Part shown: piece after piece, positions 41,622 to 49,387 of the stretch
Numbering within the stretch: the first letter of the stretch is position 1
How the letters are laid out: each line of letters starts with the position of its first letter
Origin: an uncultured Caryophanales bacterium
Lineage (GTDB): Bacteria > Bacillota_I > Bacilli_A > RF39 > UBA660
Direction: 5' to 3'
Length of the DNA: 55,444 nucleotides
NCBI GenBank assembly: GCA_947168625.1
Contig: CAMVMQ010000001.1
Span: 1-55,444 of the forward strand
Notes under the pieces: generated by a model
The model's database searches: none
The model's input: the letters and a program-made list of their open reading frames with translations, nothing else
Told to the model about the DNA's origin: nothing
Position numbers and translations under genes: made by a program

Positions 41622-42806
41622 GTGAGATGTGTTGGTACCACTAGTAGAGGTATTAGAACAGGTGTTATTAAGCCTGGCGATAATTTGGAGGATATTGTTG
41701 TTAATTCGGTACTTAGAGCGAGTAAGGAAGAGGGATTTAATATAAGGAATAGAGATATAATTGCTATTACTGAGGCAGTAGTTAGTATTAGTAAAGGTAA
41801 TTATGTTAGTGTTAATGATATAGCAAATGATATTAAGGTTAAGTTTCCTAAAGGGGAAGTTGGTCTTGTTTTTCCAATACTTAGTAGAAATAGGTTTTCT
41901 GGTATTTTAAAGGGTATTGCTAGAGGTGTTAATAAAATATATATGATGCTTTCTTATCCTGCTGATGAAGTTGGTAATCATCTTTTTGATGATGAATTAT
42001 TATATGAATATGATATTAATCCTTATAGTGATTCTTTTGAAATTGATACTTATAATAAATATTTTAAAGATATTAAACATCAGTTTACTGGTATTAATTA
42101 TGTTGATGTTTATACTGAGATTTGTAGAAAAGAGAATTGTGAGATAGTGTTTATTTTTTCAAATAATCCTAGAGATATTTTGAAATATACTAAAGATATT
42201 CTTGCTTGTGATATTCATACGAGGGAGAGAACAAAGAAGTTACTTAATGGTGCTGATACTATTTTAGGACTTGATAACATTATGACTAAAAGTATTTCTG
42301 GTAGCGGATACAATCCTAAGTATGGTCTTCTTGGTTCAAATAAAAGTACAGAAGAGGTACTTAAGTTATTTCCAAGAGAAGGGGAAGAACTTGTAAATGG
42401 TATTCAAGATAGAATCTTTAAAGAAACTGGTAAGAAGGTAGAAGTTATGATTTATGGAGATGGTGCATTTAAAGATCCTGTAGGTAAGATATGGGAACTA
42501 GCAGATCCTGTTGTATCACCGTTTTATACAAAGGGTTTGGATGGGACTCCGAATGAAATTAAACTTAAGTATATATCTGATAATGAATTAAGTAATTTAA
42601 GTGGCGAAGAACTTAATAAAAAGATGAAAGAAATAATTAGAGAAAAAGATAATAATTTGGTTGGTCAAAATAAAAGTTTAGGTACTACTCCAAGAAGAAT
42701 TGTTGATTTAGTTGGTTCTTTATGTGATTTGACGAGTGGTTCTGGTGATAAAGGAACACCAGTGGTATATATAAGTGGTTATTTTGATAATTATGCAGAT
42801 GAATAA
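41622..42806 (+). CDS. CofE-like (F420-0:glutamate ligase family) protein
   Basis: 394 residues. The N-terminal part matches the F420_ligase family fold: TRGI-like SRGIRTGVIKPGDNLEDIV, GFNIRNRDIIAITEAVVSISKGNYVS, VFPILSRNRFSGILKGIARG; later IYGDGAFKDPVGKIWELADPVVSPFYTKGLDG and GTTPRRIVDLVGSLCDLTSGSGDKGTP. CofE adds Glu to coenzyme F420-0, but no other F420 gene is here and most spore formers do not make F420. It is more likely an amide-bond ligase of unknown substrate. GTG 41622 has AGGAGAG upstream. It precedes gapA by 14 bases. Confidence 0.8.
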   Translation: MRCVGTTSRGIRTGVIKPGDNLEDIVVNSVLRASKEEGFNIRNRDIIAITEAVVSISKGNYVSVNDIANDIKVKFPKGEVGLVFPILSRNRFSGILKGIARGVNKIYMMLSYPADEVGNHLFDDELLYEYDINPYSDSFEIDTYNKYFKDIKHQFTGINYVDVYTEICRKENCEIVFIFSNNPRDILKYTKDILACDIHTRERTKKLLNGADTILGLDNIMTKSISGSGYNPKYGLLGSNKSTEEVLKLFPREGEELVNGIQDRIFKETGKKVEVMIYGDGAFKDPVGKIWELADPVVSPFYTKGLDGTPNEIKLKYISDNELSNLSGEELNKKMKEIIREKDNNLVGQNKSLGTTPRRIVDLVGSLCDLTSGSGDKGTPVVYISGYFDNYADE

Positions 42807-42820
42807 AGGAGAGATGAATA

Positions 42821-43819
42821 ATGAAAATTGCGATTAATGGTTTTGGTAGAATTGGAAGAATTATTTTTAAAATAATGGAAGAAGATAGTTTCTTTGATAT
42901 TGTAGCTATTAATGATTTGTCAAGTAGTGAAGAACTTGCTTATCTTCTTAAATATGATACTAATTTTAGAAGATATGATAAGGATGTGTCTTTTGATGAA
43001 GAGGGTATTATTGTTAATGGTAAGAAGATTAAAGTATTTAAAGAAACCGAACCAGAGAATCTTCCATGGAATGATATGAAAATTGATTTGGTATTAGAAT
43101 GTACTGGTAGATTTACGAAAGAAGAAGATGCTTATCGACATATTAAGGCTGGGGCAAAAAAAGTATTAGTTAGTGCTCCATGCAAGGGTAATGTTAAGAC
43201 GATTGTTTATAATGTTAATGATGATATTATTGATGGTAGTGAAGAAATATTATCAGCTGCTTCTTGTACTACTAACTGTTTAGCACCAGTACTTAAAGTA
43301 CTTGATGATAACTTTGGTATTGAAAGAGGCTTTATGACGACGGTTCATGCGTATACTAATGATCAAGTTACACTTGATGTTACTCACAAAAAGGGCATTT
43401 ATGAAAGGAGAGGAAGAGCATGTGCAATGAATATTGTTCCTACTAGTACAGGAGCTGCTACTGCTATTGGTAAAGTTCTTCCTAATCTTGATGGAAAACT
43501 TTCTGGAGGAGCTTTGAGGGTACCTGTATCAGATGGCTCTTTAATTGATTTAACATTGGAACTTAGAGAAAATGTAACTGAAAAGGATATTAATAATGCG
43601 TTTGTTAATAATGTTAATGAGACTTTGGAAGTAACTAATGATCCGGTAGTATCTTCAGATATTATTGGTAGTAGCTCTGGGGCGTTAGTGGATTTATCAC
43701 TTACTAAAGTATTAGAGAATGATGGAAGAAAATTAGTTAAAGTTGTTGCTTGGTATGATAATGAAATGGGTTATTCTTATCAAATGATGAGAACTGCTAA
43801 AAGATTTTTAGAAAGATAA
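42821..43819 (+). CDS. gapA: Glyceraldehyde-3-phosphate dehydrogenase
   Basis: 332 residues, full length. The NAD fold starts KIAINGFGRIGR, the active site is SAASCTTNCLAPV with catalytic Cys, HAYTNDQ and RRGRACAMNIVPTSTGAA follow, and the end has WYDNEMGYSYQM. It oxidises glyceraldehyde-3-phosphate to 1,3-bisphosphoglycerate with NAD in glycolysis. AAAGGAGAG precedes ATG 42821. It is alone among glycolytic genes here and may share a transcript with the CofE-like gene. Confidence 0.96.
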   Translation: MKIAINGFGRIGRIIFKIMEEDSFFDIVAINDLSSSEELAYLLKYDTNFRRYDKDVSFDEEGIIVNGKKIKVFKETEPENLPWNDMKIDLVLECTGRFTKEEDAYRHIKAGAKKVLVSAPCKGNVKTIVYNVNDDIIDGSEEILSAASCTTNCLAPVLKVLDDNFGIERGFMTTVHAYTNDQVTLDVTHKKGIYERRGRACAMNIVPTSTGAATAIGKVLPNLDGKLSGGALRVPVSDGSLIDLTLELRENVTEKDINNAFVNNVNETLEVTNDPVVSSDIIGSSSGALVDLSLTKVLENDGRKLVKVVAWYDNEMGYSYQMMRTAKRFLER

Positions 43820-43839
43820 TTTGCTTTATCTTTCTTTTT
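43810..43839 (+). terminator. Terminator overlapping gapA stop
   Basis: AGAAAGATAA at 43810-43819 pairs perfectly with TTATCTTTCT at 43826-43835, loop TTTGCT, then T residues. The stop codon is the end of the 5' arm. Confidence 0.85.
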
Positions 43840-43878
43840 ATGGTACAATATAGAGCGTTTTACAGGAGGGATTATATA

Positions 43879-44505
43879 ATGGAAAAAAAGATTATTTATT
43901 TACCGATGAATTATACAAAGTATTCTAGATATATGAATGGTGATTATTCACTTAATGATGAGGATTTACCTTATGAATTAAGAAAGTGCAATGAAAATGA
44001 TAATTTTATCAGGAAAAATTTTGATGCTTCAATTTTTAATAGAAAATATGCTGAAGAGAATATGCATTTCTTTAGATATAATCAGCATGCTCAAAGTGCT
44101 TTACCATGTTTAGGTAAATATATTGAGGAATGTCACGTTCCAAGCGAATTAGTTGAGGAGACATTTGGGGCTTTTAGATATAAGGGTATGGAGTATTTTC
44201 CTATTCCAGAATATGTAATTAAAAGAAGAGATTTTTCATGGGAATATATGAAGGGATACGCTGATTTCAATTCAAATAATTGTAGAAATATACTTGGAAC
44301 AGATGTTTATCCTTGCAGAGATGCTAAAGTATATAATTCTTTTGTTAAAGATACATATAAAACATGGAAAAGACTTAACCCAAAAAATAATGATCCATAT
44401 GCTTTTTATCATTGGTTTATTTATTATTTTGAAAAAAGAGGATTAGATGATGCTTTAGCAGGATTTAAAGATTATTCTATTAATACAAAAAAGAGAGTTA
44501 GGTAA
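43879..44505 (+). CDS. Hypothetical protein, Tyr/Asn-rich
   Basis: 208 residues, soluble, not recognised. It is rich in aromatic residues (Tyr, Phe, Trp) and contains several conserved-looking segments: RYNQHAQSALPCLGKYIEECHVP, broken here at 20 residues or less as RYNQHAQSALPCLGK, then EYFPIPEYVIKRRDFSW and YHWFIYYFEKRGLDDALAGF. Four Cys are scattered and do not form an obvious zinc site. AGGAGGG is well placed for ATG 43879. It is a single-gene unit between the gapA terminator and its own. Confidence 0.6.
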   Translation: MEKKIIYLPMNYTKYSRYMNGDYSLNDEDLPYELRKCNENDNFIRKNFDASIFNRKYAEENMHFFRYNQHAQSALPCLGKYIEECHVPSELVEETFGAFRYKGMEYFPIPEYVIKRRDFSWEYMKGYADFNSNNCRNILGTDVYPCRDAKVYNSFVKDTYKTWKRLNPKNNDPYAFYHWFIYYFEKRGLDDALAGFKDYSINTKKRVR

Positions 44506-44518
44506 CTTTCTTTTTTTT
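44487..44518 (+). terminator. Terminator overlapping stop of 43879 gene
   Basis: AAAAAAGAGAGTTA and TAACTTTCTTTTTT pair (one G-T) around GG; the stop codon is in the top of the hairpin. Confidence 0.8.
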
Positions 44519-44519
44519 G

Positions 44520-44544
44520 TCTATCAACAGGATGTGTTGATAGA
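44520..44544. promoter_or_regulatory. Perfect palindrome upstream of rny promoter
   Basis: TCTATCAACA / TGTTGATAGA around GGATG, 10 perfect pairs, no T run after it. It sits 13 bases before the rny -35 box, a position that suits an activator or repressor site. Confidence 0.5.
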
Positions 44545-44557
44545 TAGTAATTTAAAC

Positions 44558-44586
44558 TTGACAATAAGTGTATTCTAGGATAAAAT
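44558..44586 (+). promoter_or_regulatory. Promoter of rny
   Basis: Perfect TTGACA at 44558-44563, a 17-base spacer, TAAAAT at 44581-44586. The leader to the rny start is about 70 bases. Confidence 0.8.
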
Positions 44587-44662
44587 TAAAATATAGTTTA
44601 AATTAATTAAAAGTTATTTAGTAATTTTTTCTATAAAATTAAATTAGAATGGAGGTGTTCAT

Positions 44663-46216
44663 ATGAACAGTAACGGTTTCTCCATTTTGTTATTTGTTCT
44701 TGGATTGGTTGTTGGTTTTGGAATTGTTTATCTTGCTAAATTTTTAAAGAAGAAAAATAATGAAAAGAAAGTTGATTCAATAATCGATAAAGCTAGGAAA
44801 GATGCTGATAGAATAAAGAGAGATTCTCTTCTTGAAACAAAAGAAGAAATTCATAAATTAAAACTTGATGCTGATAAAGAAATTAAAGAGAAAAAGAATG
44901 AAGTAAAAGAAGCTGAAGAAAGATTGTTACAGAGAGAGAATAATATTGATAGGCGTGATTTAGCTATGCAAAAGAGGGAATCTAGTCTAGAAGATAGGGA
45001 AAATTCTCTTTTGGATAAGCAGAGTAAAATTCAAGAAATTAAAGAAGAAGTGGAAGAAATAAAGAGAAAAGAACTTGAAGAATTAGAAAAGATAAGCAAG
45101 TATAGTAAAGAAGCTGCTAGGGCTGCTGTTATGAAAATGGTTGAAGAAAAGATGTCTAAAGAGATAGCAACCTATATAAGAGAAGCGGAAGCAGAAGCTA
45201 AACTTGAAGTTCAAGAAAAGGCAAAGGAAATGTTAGTTGGTGTAATGCAGAAGTATGCTGCTGATATTACTAGTGAGCAGACAGTGTCAGTTATTACGCT
45301 TCCTAATGATGAGATGAAAGGACGCTTAATTGGTAGAGAGGGTAGAAATATTAGAACGATTGAATCGGTAACTGGGGTTGATTTAATTATTGATGATACT
45401 CCTGAAGCTATCGTTATATCTAGTTTTGATCCTCTTAGAAGAGAGATTGCTAGACTTACTCTTGAGACTTTGATTAAAGATGGAAGAATACATCCTGCGA
45501 GAATTGAAGAATTATATGCTAAGACACTTGCAGATGTTAAAGAGACTATTAAAGAATTTGGTAAAAATGCTTTATATGAATTAGGTTTATCAAAAATGGA
45601 TCCTGAACTTGTAGAAATTGTTGGTAAGCTTCATTTTCGTAGTAGTTATGGGCAAAATGCTCTTGATCATTCGATGGAAGTTGCTAATTTGTCTGGTCTT
45701 TTGGCAGGAGAACTTGGTGAAAATGTTAGTTTAGCTAAAAGAGCGGGATTACTTCATGATATTGGTAAGGCAATTGATTTTGAAATGGAAGGTAGCCATG
45801 TTAAGATAGGTGTTGATTTAGCTAAAAAGTATCATGAGGATTCAGTTGTTATTAATGCCATTGCATCACATCATGGTGATACTGAACCTACTAGCATTAT
45901 TTCATGTATCGTAGCAATAGCGGATACTATTTCAGCTTCTCGCCCTGGTGCTAGAAATGATTCATCTGAGAATTACATTCAAAGACTTCAAGATTTAGAA
46001 GAAATTGGTAATAATATGAATGGTGTAGAGAAAGCGTATGCCGTTCAAGCTGGTCGTGAACTTAGAGTTATGGTTAAACCTGAAGAAGTAGATGATTTAA
46101 CAGCTCATCAGATAGCTAGAGAAATAAAGGAAAAAATTGAGCAAGAACTTAAGTATCCTGGTACAATTAAGGTTACTGTTATAAGAGAGACTAGAGCTCA
46201 AGAAGAGGCTAAATAA
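44663..46216 (+). CDS. rny: Ribonuclease Y
   Basis: 517 residues, standard length. One N-terminal membrane segment (about 5-26), a long coiled coil (30-190), a KH domain (about 205-275, with KGRLIGREGRNIRTIE) and an HD domain (about 330-430, with LLHDIGKAID and ASHHGD). RNase Y is the membrane-attached endonuclease that starts mRNA decay in many Gram-positives. GGAGGTG precedes ATG 44663. It has its own strong promoter and a long leader. Confidence 0.97.
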   Translation: MNSNGFSILLFVLGLVVGFGIVYLAKFLKKKNNEKKVDSIIDKARKDADRIKRDSLLETKEEIHKLKLDADKEIKEKKNEVKEAEERLLQRENNIDRRDLAMQKRESSLEDRENSLLDKQSKIQEIKEEVEEIKRKELEELEKISKYSKEAARAAVMKMVEEKMSKEIATYIREAEAEAKLEVQEKAKEMLVGVMQKYAADITSEQTVSVITLPNDEMKGRLIGREGRNIRTIESVTGVDLIIDDTPEAIVISSFDPLRREIARLTLETLIKDGRIHPARIEELYAKTLADVKETIKEFGKNALYELGLSKMDPELVEIVGKLHFRSSYGQNALDHSMEVANLSGLLAGELGENVSLAKRAGLLHDIGKAIDFEMEGSHVKIGVDLAKKYHEDSVVINAIASHHGDTEPTSIISCIVAIADTISASRPGARNDSSENYIQRLQDLEEIGNNMNGVEKAYAVQAGRELRVMVKPEEVDDLTAHQIAREIKEKIEQELKYPGTIKVTVIRETRAQEEAK

Positions 46217-46229
46217 AAGTCTCTTTTTT
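46186..46229 (+). terminator. Weak terminator at the end of rny
   Basis: AGAGACT (46186-46192) can pair with AGTCTCT (46218-46224), followed by T residues; the loop of 25 bases includes the stop codon. Confidence 0.45.
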
Positions 46230-46230
46230 C

Positions 46231-46268
46231 TTTACATTTACTTTTAAAAATGGTATACTTTAAAAGTA
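46231..46268 (+). promoter_or_regulatory. Promoter within an inverted repeat
   Basis: TTTACA at 46231-46236, a 17-base spacer, TGGTATACT with TATACT at 46254-46259. A perfect 10-base inverted repeat, TACTTTTAAA (46239-46248) and TTTAAAAGTA (46259-46268), brackets the -10 box. A repressor could bind here. Confidence 0.6.
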
Positions 46269-46281
46269 AGGTGTATGATGT

Positions 46282-46605
46282 ATGAATGTGGTATGTAAAA
46301 AAGATAATATCTTTGAATTTAATAGATATGTTGACTTTTCTTGTGGATGTAGTTATGAAATAAATGATGATCAAATATATACTATTAGGACAGTTGATTA
46401 TGATGGTGAAGATATTTTGCAATATTATAGTATTTGCCCTATATGTGGACATATTAATATTATTGATGAGAAGTTTATTTCTAAGAAAGTTATGGATAGT
46501 TCTTTAAAAAAGAGTATTAGTGATCCTGATTTGTATAAAAAGAATAATACTATTTCACATGACATTTATTTAGGAATGTTACGTGTTAGAGTATTAAAAA
46601 GATAA
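46282..46605 (+). CDS. Small zinc-ribbon-like protein
   Basis: 107 residues. It has two Cys pairs, FSCGCSYEI (about 20-25) and CPICGHINII (about 52-57), a probable zinc ribbon. The second half is charged and helical. It is unknown; DNA-, RNA- or ribosome-associated roles are all compatible. The promoter is strong and bracketed by an inverted repeat. It lies between rny and ftsY, 21 bases before ftsY, and could be part of the ftsY transcript. Confidence 0.62.
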   Translation: MNVVCKKDNIFEFNRYVDFSCGCSYEINDDQIYTIRTVDYDGEDILQYYSICPICGHINIIDEKFISKKVMDSSLKKSISDPDLYKKNNTISHDIYLGMLRVRVLKR

Positions 46606-46626
46606 TTTTTTTGTAGGGAGGTTTAG

Positions 46627-47589
46627 ATGGGATTATTTAATAAAATTAAAGAAGTTTTTAATAAAGATAAGAATGCTAGTAAATATGATGAAGGTTTAAC
46701 CAAGGTAAGAAAAGAGTTTACTACTGAACTTAGTAATTTATCAAAAAAATATAAGAATATAGATGATAATTATTTTGAAGAGTTAGAGGATATTCTTATT
46801 ATGGCTGATATTGGAATTAATACAGTTATGAAGTTTGTTGATAAGTTAAAAAGGCGTGTAAAAGATGAAAAGATCAATGATTGTGATACTTTAAAAGAAA
46901 TTATTGTTGATGAATTCCTTGTTATGTATGTTAGTGGTAATACTTTTAGTAGTAAGATTAATTTTAGTGATGAAGGACCTACTGTTATATTGTTTGTTGG
47001 AGTAAATGGTGTTGGAAAGACTACTAGTATTGGTAAGATTGCTAAGAGACTTAAAGATGATGGTAAAAAGGTTATGATGGTAGCCGCTGATACTTTTAGA
47101 GCGGGTGCTATTGAGCAACTAGAAGAATGGGGGAATAAAGTAGAAGTAGATGTTAGTACTACTAATTCAAAAGATCCTAGTGCAGCGGTATATGATGGAC
47201 TTGATAGAGCTATTAAGGGTGAATATGATGTCGTTCTTGTCGATACAGCTGGCAGACTTCAGAATAAAGTAAATTTAATGAAGGAATTGGAGAAAATTAA
47301 TAATGTTATTAAGAAATTGGTTCCTGGTGGTCCAACGGAGACTCTTTTGGTAATTGATGCTACAACGGGACAAAATGGTATTGCACAGGCTAAGGCTTTT
47401 AGTGAAGTTACGGATATTACTGGTATTATTCTTACGAAGTTAGATGGAACTGCTAAAGGGGGAATTGTTCTTGCTATAAAGGAAGAAACTGGTATTCCAG
47501 TTAAGTTTGTTGGACTTGGTGAAGGCGTAACAGATTTAGAACCGTTTGATATTGAAAAATATATTTATGGAATATTTAAGGATTTATAG
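46627..47589 (+). CDS. ftsY: Signal recognition particle receptor FtsY
   Basis: 320 residues, short acidic A region and complete NG domain: GVNGVGKTTSIGKIA (G1), AADTFRAGAIEQLEEW, VDTAGRLQNK (G3), TKLDGTAKGG (G4), and the closing PVKFVGLGEGVTDLEPFD. It is the GTPase membrane receptor for SRP in co-translational insertion. AGGGAGG precedes ATG 46627. It heads a run of five small genes including ylxM. Confidence 0.96.
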   Translation: MGLFNKIKEVFNKDKNASKYDEGLTKVRKEFTTELSNLSKKYKNIDDNYFEELEDILIMADIGINTVMKFVDKLKRRVKDEKINDCDTLKEIIVDEFLVMYVSGNTFSSKINFSDEGPTVILFVGVNGVGKTTSIGKIAKRLKDDGKKVMMVAADTFRAGAIEQLEEWGNKVEVDVSTTNSKDPSAAVYDGLDRAIKGEYDVVLVDTAGRLQNKVNLMKELEKINNVIKKLVPGGPTETLLVIDATTGQNGIAQAKAFSEVTDITGIILTKLDGTAKGGIVLAIKEETGIPVKFVGLGEGVTDLEPFDIEKYIYGIFKDL

Positions 47590-47604
47590 AAAGGAAGATT
47601 ATAA

Positions 47605-47913
47605 ATGGATAAAAAGGGTAATAAAAAGAAAAAAGAGGTTAAATACAAGGAATTTGATACGAAAAAATTTAAGAAGGGAGAATTTATTACTTCTCTAATA
47701 ATAGGAATTATTTTTTTAATACTTATAGGTTTTTCAGTTACTGATAGAGTATTTGTACCAGTTACTTTGGTTACTTTAGCACTATTGCTATTTAGTATTT
47801 GTTACTACTATATAGATGACGAGAATAATAAGATACTGGTATATATATTATTTAGTATGGGAGTTCTTATTATAGTAGCGGAAGTAGTATATACTTTAGT
47901 GAATATTTTATAA
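47605..47913 (+). CDS. Three-pass membrane protein in ftsY-ylxM operon
   Basis: 102 residues: a Lys-rich start (about 25 residues), then three membrane helices (about 27-45, 50-68, 75-99). No family was recognised. It begins 15 bases after ftsY with GAAAGGAAG before the ATG, and overlaps ylxM by one base (TAATG), so it is translated with SRP-pathway genes. Possible roles are membrane insertion or a structural helper, which is inference from context. Confidence 0.6.
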   Translation: MDKKGNKKKKEVKYKEFDTKKFKKGEFITSLIIGIIFLILIGFSVTDRVFVPVTLVTLALLLFSICYYYIDDENNKILVYILFSMGVLIIVAEVVYTLVNIL

Positions 47914-48203
47914 TGGAAGAAAGAGATTATTTGGTTATTCTCTATGATTTTTATGGAGAACTTTTAAGTGATAAGCAAAAAGAGTATTTTGAGGATTATT
48001 ATTTTAATAATTTGTCATTAGGAGAGATAAGTGAAAACACTTCTTTGAGTAGAAATGCTATTCATAAGACAATTAAAGCTTCTTGTGATAAATTATATTT
48101 CTATGAAGAAAAATTGGGCTTATTTAAAAAAAGAGAGGAATTATATAGTATTTTAGATGAGCTGAATAATGATATTAGAGATAGAATTAAAGAGATATAT
48201 TAG
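47913..48203 (+). CDS. ylxM: YlxM/p13-like SRP-associated HTH protein
   Basis: 96 residues. Helix-turn-helix of the sigma-70 region 4 type: LLSDKQKEYFEDYYFNNLSL, GEISENTSLSRNAIHKTIK, then a C-terminal helix with LYFYEEKLGLF. YlxM proteins usually precede ffh and stimulate or bind SRP components. Here ffh is not next, but ftsY is two genes upstream. It starts at TAATG overlapping the previous stop. Confidence 0.87.
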   Translation: MEERDYLVILYDFYGELLSDKQKEYFEDYYFNNLSLGEISENTSLSRNAIHKTIKASCDKLYFYEEKLGLFKKREELYSILDELNNDIRDRIKEIY

Positions 48204-48212
48204 GGTGATAAT

Positions 48213-48362
48213 ATGGCTGATGATAAAAAGAATAAGAAATATGTAATGTTTTATAATTATAAGAAAAGAACCGCTGGTGGTATTTTTGATGCTATTTTAT
48301 TTGGGGCAATTATAATTATAATTGCTACATTTGTTTTTCTTTATTTGACTGGAGGTAGATAA
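48213..48362 (+). CDS. 49-residue membrane protein
   Basis: A small frame of 49 codons: MADDKKNKKYVMFYNYKKR, then GGIFDAILFGA and a strongly hydrophobic helix (about 28-46), ending TGGR. AGGGTGAT at 48202-48209 is a good site for ATG 48213. It is 9 bases after ylxM and 2 bases before the AAA+ gene, whose ribosome-binding site it contains. One-pass membrane protein with a basic cytoplasmic start; it may anchor the AAA+ ATPase. Confidence 0.65.
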   Translation: MADDKKNKKYVMFYNYKKRTAGGIFDAILFGAIIIIIATFVFLYLTGGR

Positions 48363-48364
48363 AT

Positions 48365-49258
48365 ATGGATTCTATATTAGAAAAATATGCTGATAATCTA
48401 ACAGATGTGAAGTATATTACTAATCCTGCTATTGCAAGAGATGATGAAATTAAGAAACTTATTTTAGTATTGCTTACTCCAGAAAAAAGTGCTGTTTTAG
48501 TAGGTAAACCTGGTATTGGTAAAACTGCTATTGTTGAAGGGCTTGCATATCGAATACAAAACGGGGATGTTCCTGATGCTTTAATTGGATATACAATTTA
48601 TAGAATTAATGCTACGGCTTTACTTAATGTTAATGGTGAAGAAAATAGAGTACTTAAGTTAGTTGAAGAACTTAAAAAGAGAGAGAAAGTTATCTTATTC
48701 ATTGATGAAATACATACTTTAATTGGTAGTGATGTGTATGGGGCATTGGACTTGGCTAATATGTTTAAAGAAGGATTAAGTAGAGGTAGCATTAAGATGA
48801 TTGGTGCTACTACTACTTATGAGTATGAGAGATATATTATGAGAGATAAGGCTTTCTTAAGAAGATTTGAGAAAGTAGATGTATCAGAGCCTACAGAGGA
48901 GATGACAGTAGAAATTCTTCTTAAGACTTTGCCAAAGTTAGAAAAACAAACGGGGGTAGTTCTTCCGTATACAGATTTTATTAATGAAAAGATTATGAAA
49001 TTTATAGTTAATATGACTACTGAATTTAAGAGAGTATATGAGATATCTTCGAGATACCCAGATATTGCATTAGTAATACTTAGACAATGTTTTTCTAATG
49101 CTATTTATGAAAATAGAAAAACGATTAATTTAAAAAATATATATGATGCTATCAGAACTACTAAAGCTGTATATCCTGATGTTATTGCTAAAGAATTAGT
49201 TAGTTTTAGGGAAATATTTAAAGATGAATTAAGAATTGAGGGAAGTATTCTTGATTAA
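48365..49258 (+). CDS. Stand-alone ClpB/ClpC-type AAA+ module
   Basis: 297 residues forming one AAA+ module of the ClpA/ClpB D1 type: NPAIARDDEIKKLILVL, Walker A VGKPGIGKTAIVEG (about 43-55), Walker B ILFIDEIHTLIG, sensor 1 GATTTYEYERYI, arginine-finger region DKAFLRRFEKV, and a lid with SRYPDIALVILRQ, which matches the RxPDKAxxLxDEA motif loosely. The N-domain, M-domain, D2 and ClpP-binding loop are absent, and the length shows no truncation at the DNA edge. Function is unknown. It is last in the ftsY-ylxM operon. Confidence 0.88.
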   Translation: MDSILEKYADNLTDVKYITNPAIARDDEIKKLILVLLTPEKSAVLVGKPGIGKTAIVEGLAYRIQNGDVPDALIGYTIYRINATALLNVNGEENRVLKLVEELKKREKVILFIDEIHTLIGSDVYGALDLANMFKEGLSRGSIKMIGATTTYEYERYIMRDKAFLRRFEKVDVSEPTEEMTVEILLKTLPKLEKQTGVVLPYTDFINEKIMKFIVNMTTEFKRVYEISSRYPDIALVILRQCFSNAIYENRKTINLKNIYDAIRTTKAVYPDVIAKELVSFREIFKDELRIEGSILD

Positions 49259-49313
49259 ATGTATTCTTTTTGGATAGTGCTTTTTATACTAATTATGGTA
49301 AATAGCATACAAG

Positions 49314-49342
49314 AAATAATACTTTATAGTATTATTTTTTTT
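49314..49342 (+). terminator. Terminator of the ftsY-ylxM-AAA operon
   Basis: AAATAATACT at 49314-49323 pairs with AGTATTATTT at 49328-49337, loop TTAT, then T residues. Confidence 0.85.
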
Positions 49343-49349
49343 TCTGATA

Positions 49350-49358
49350 TGGTATAAT
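49350..49358 (+). promoter_or_regulatory. Extended -10 promoter for the kinase-alaS operon
   Basis: TGGTATAAT at about 49350-49358 is a full extended -10 element, 30 bases before ATG 49388. No good -35 is visible, as is common for extended -10 promoters. Confidence 0.6.
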
Positions 49359-49387
49359 TAAAGAGATATATGAAAGGAAGATTTAGA

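Noticed and set aside
46198..46452. Minus-strand frame across the rny end and the zinc-ribbon gene
   Set aside because: It runs through a promoter and two real genes and has no family features.
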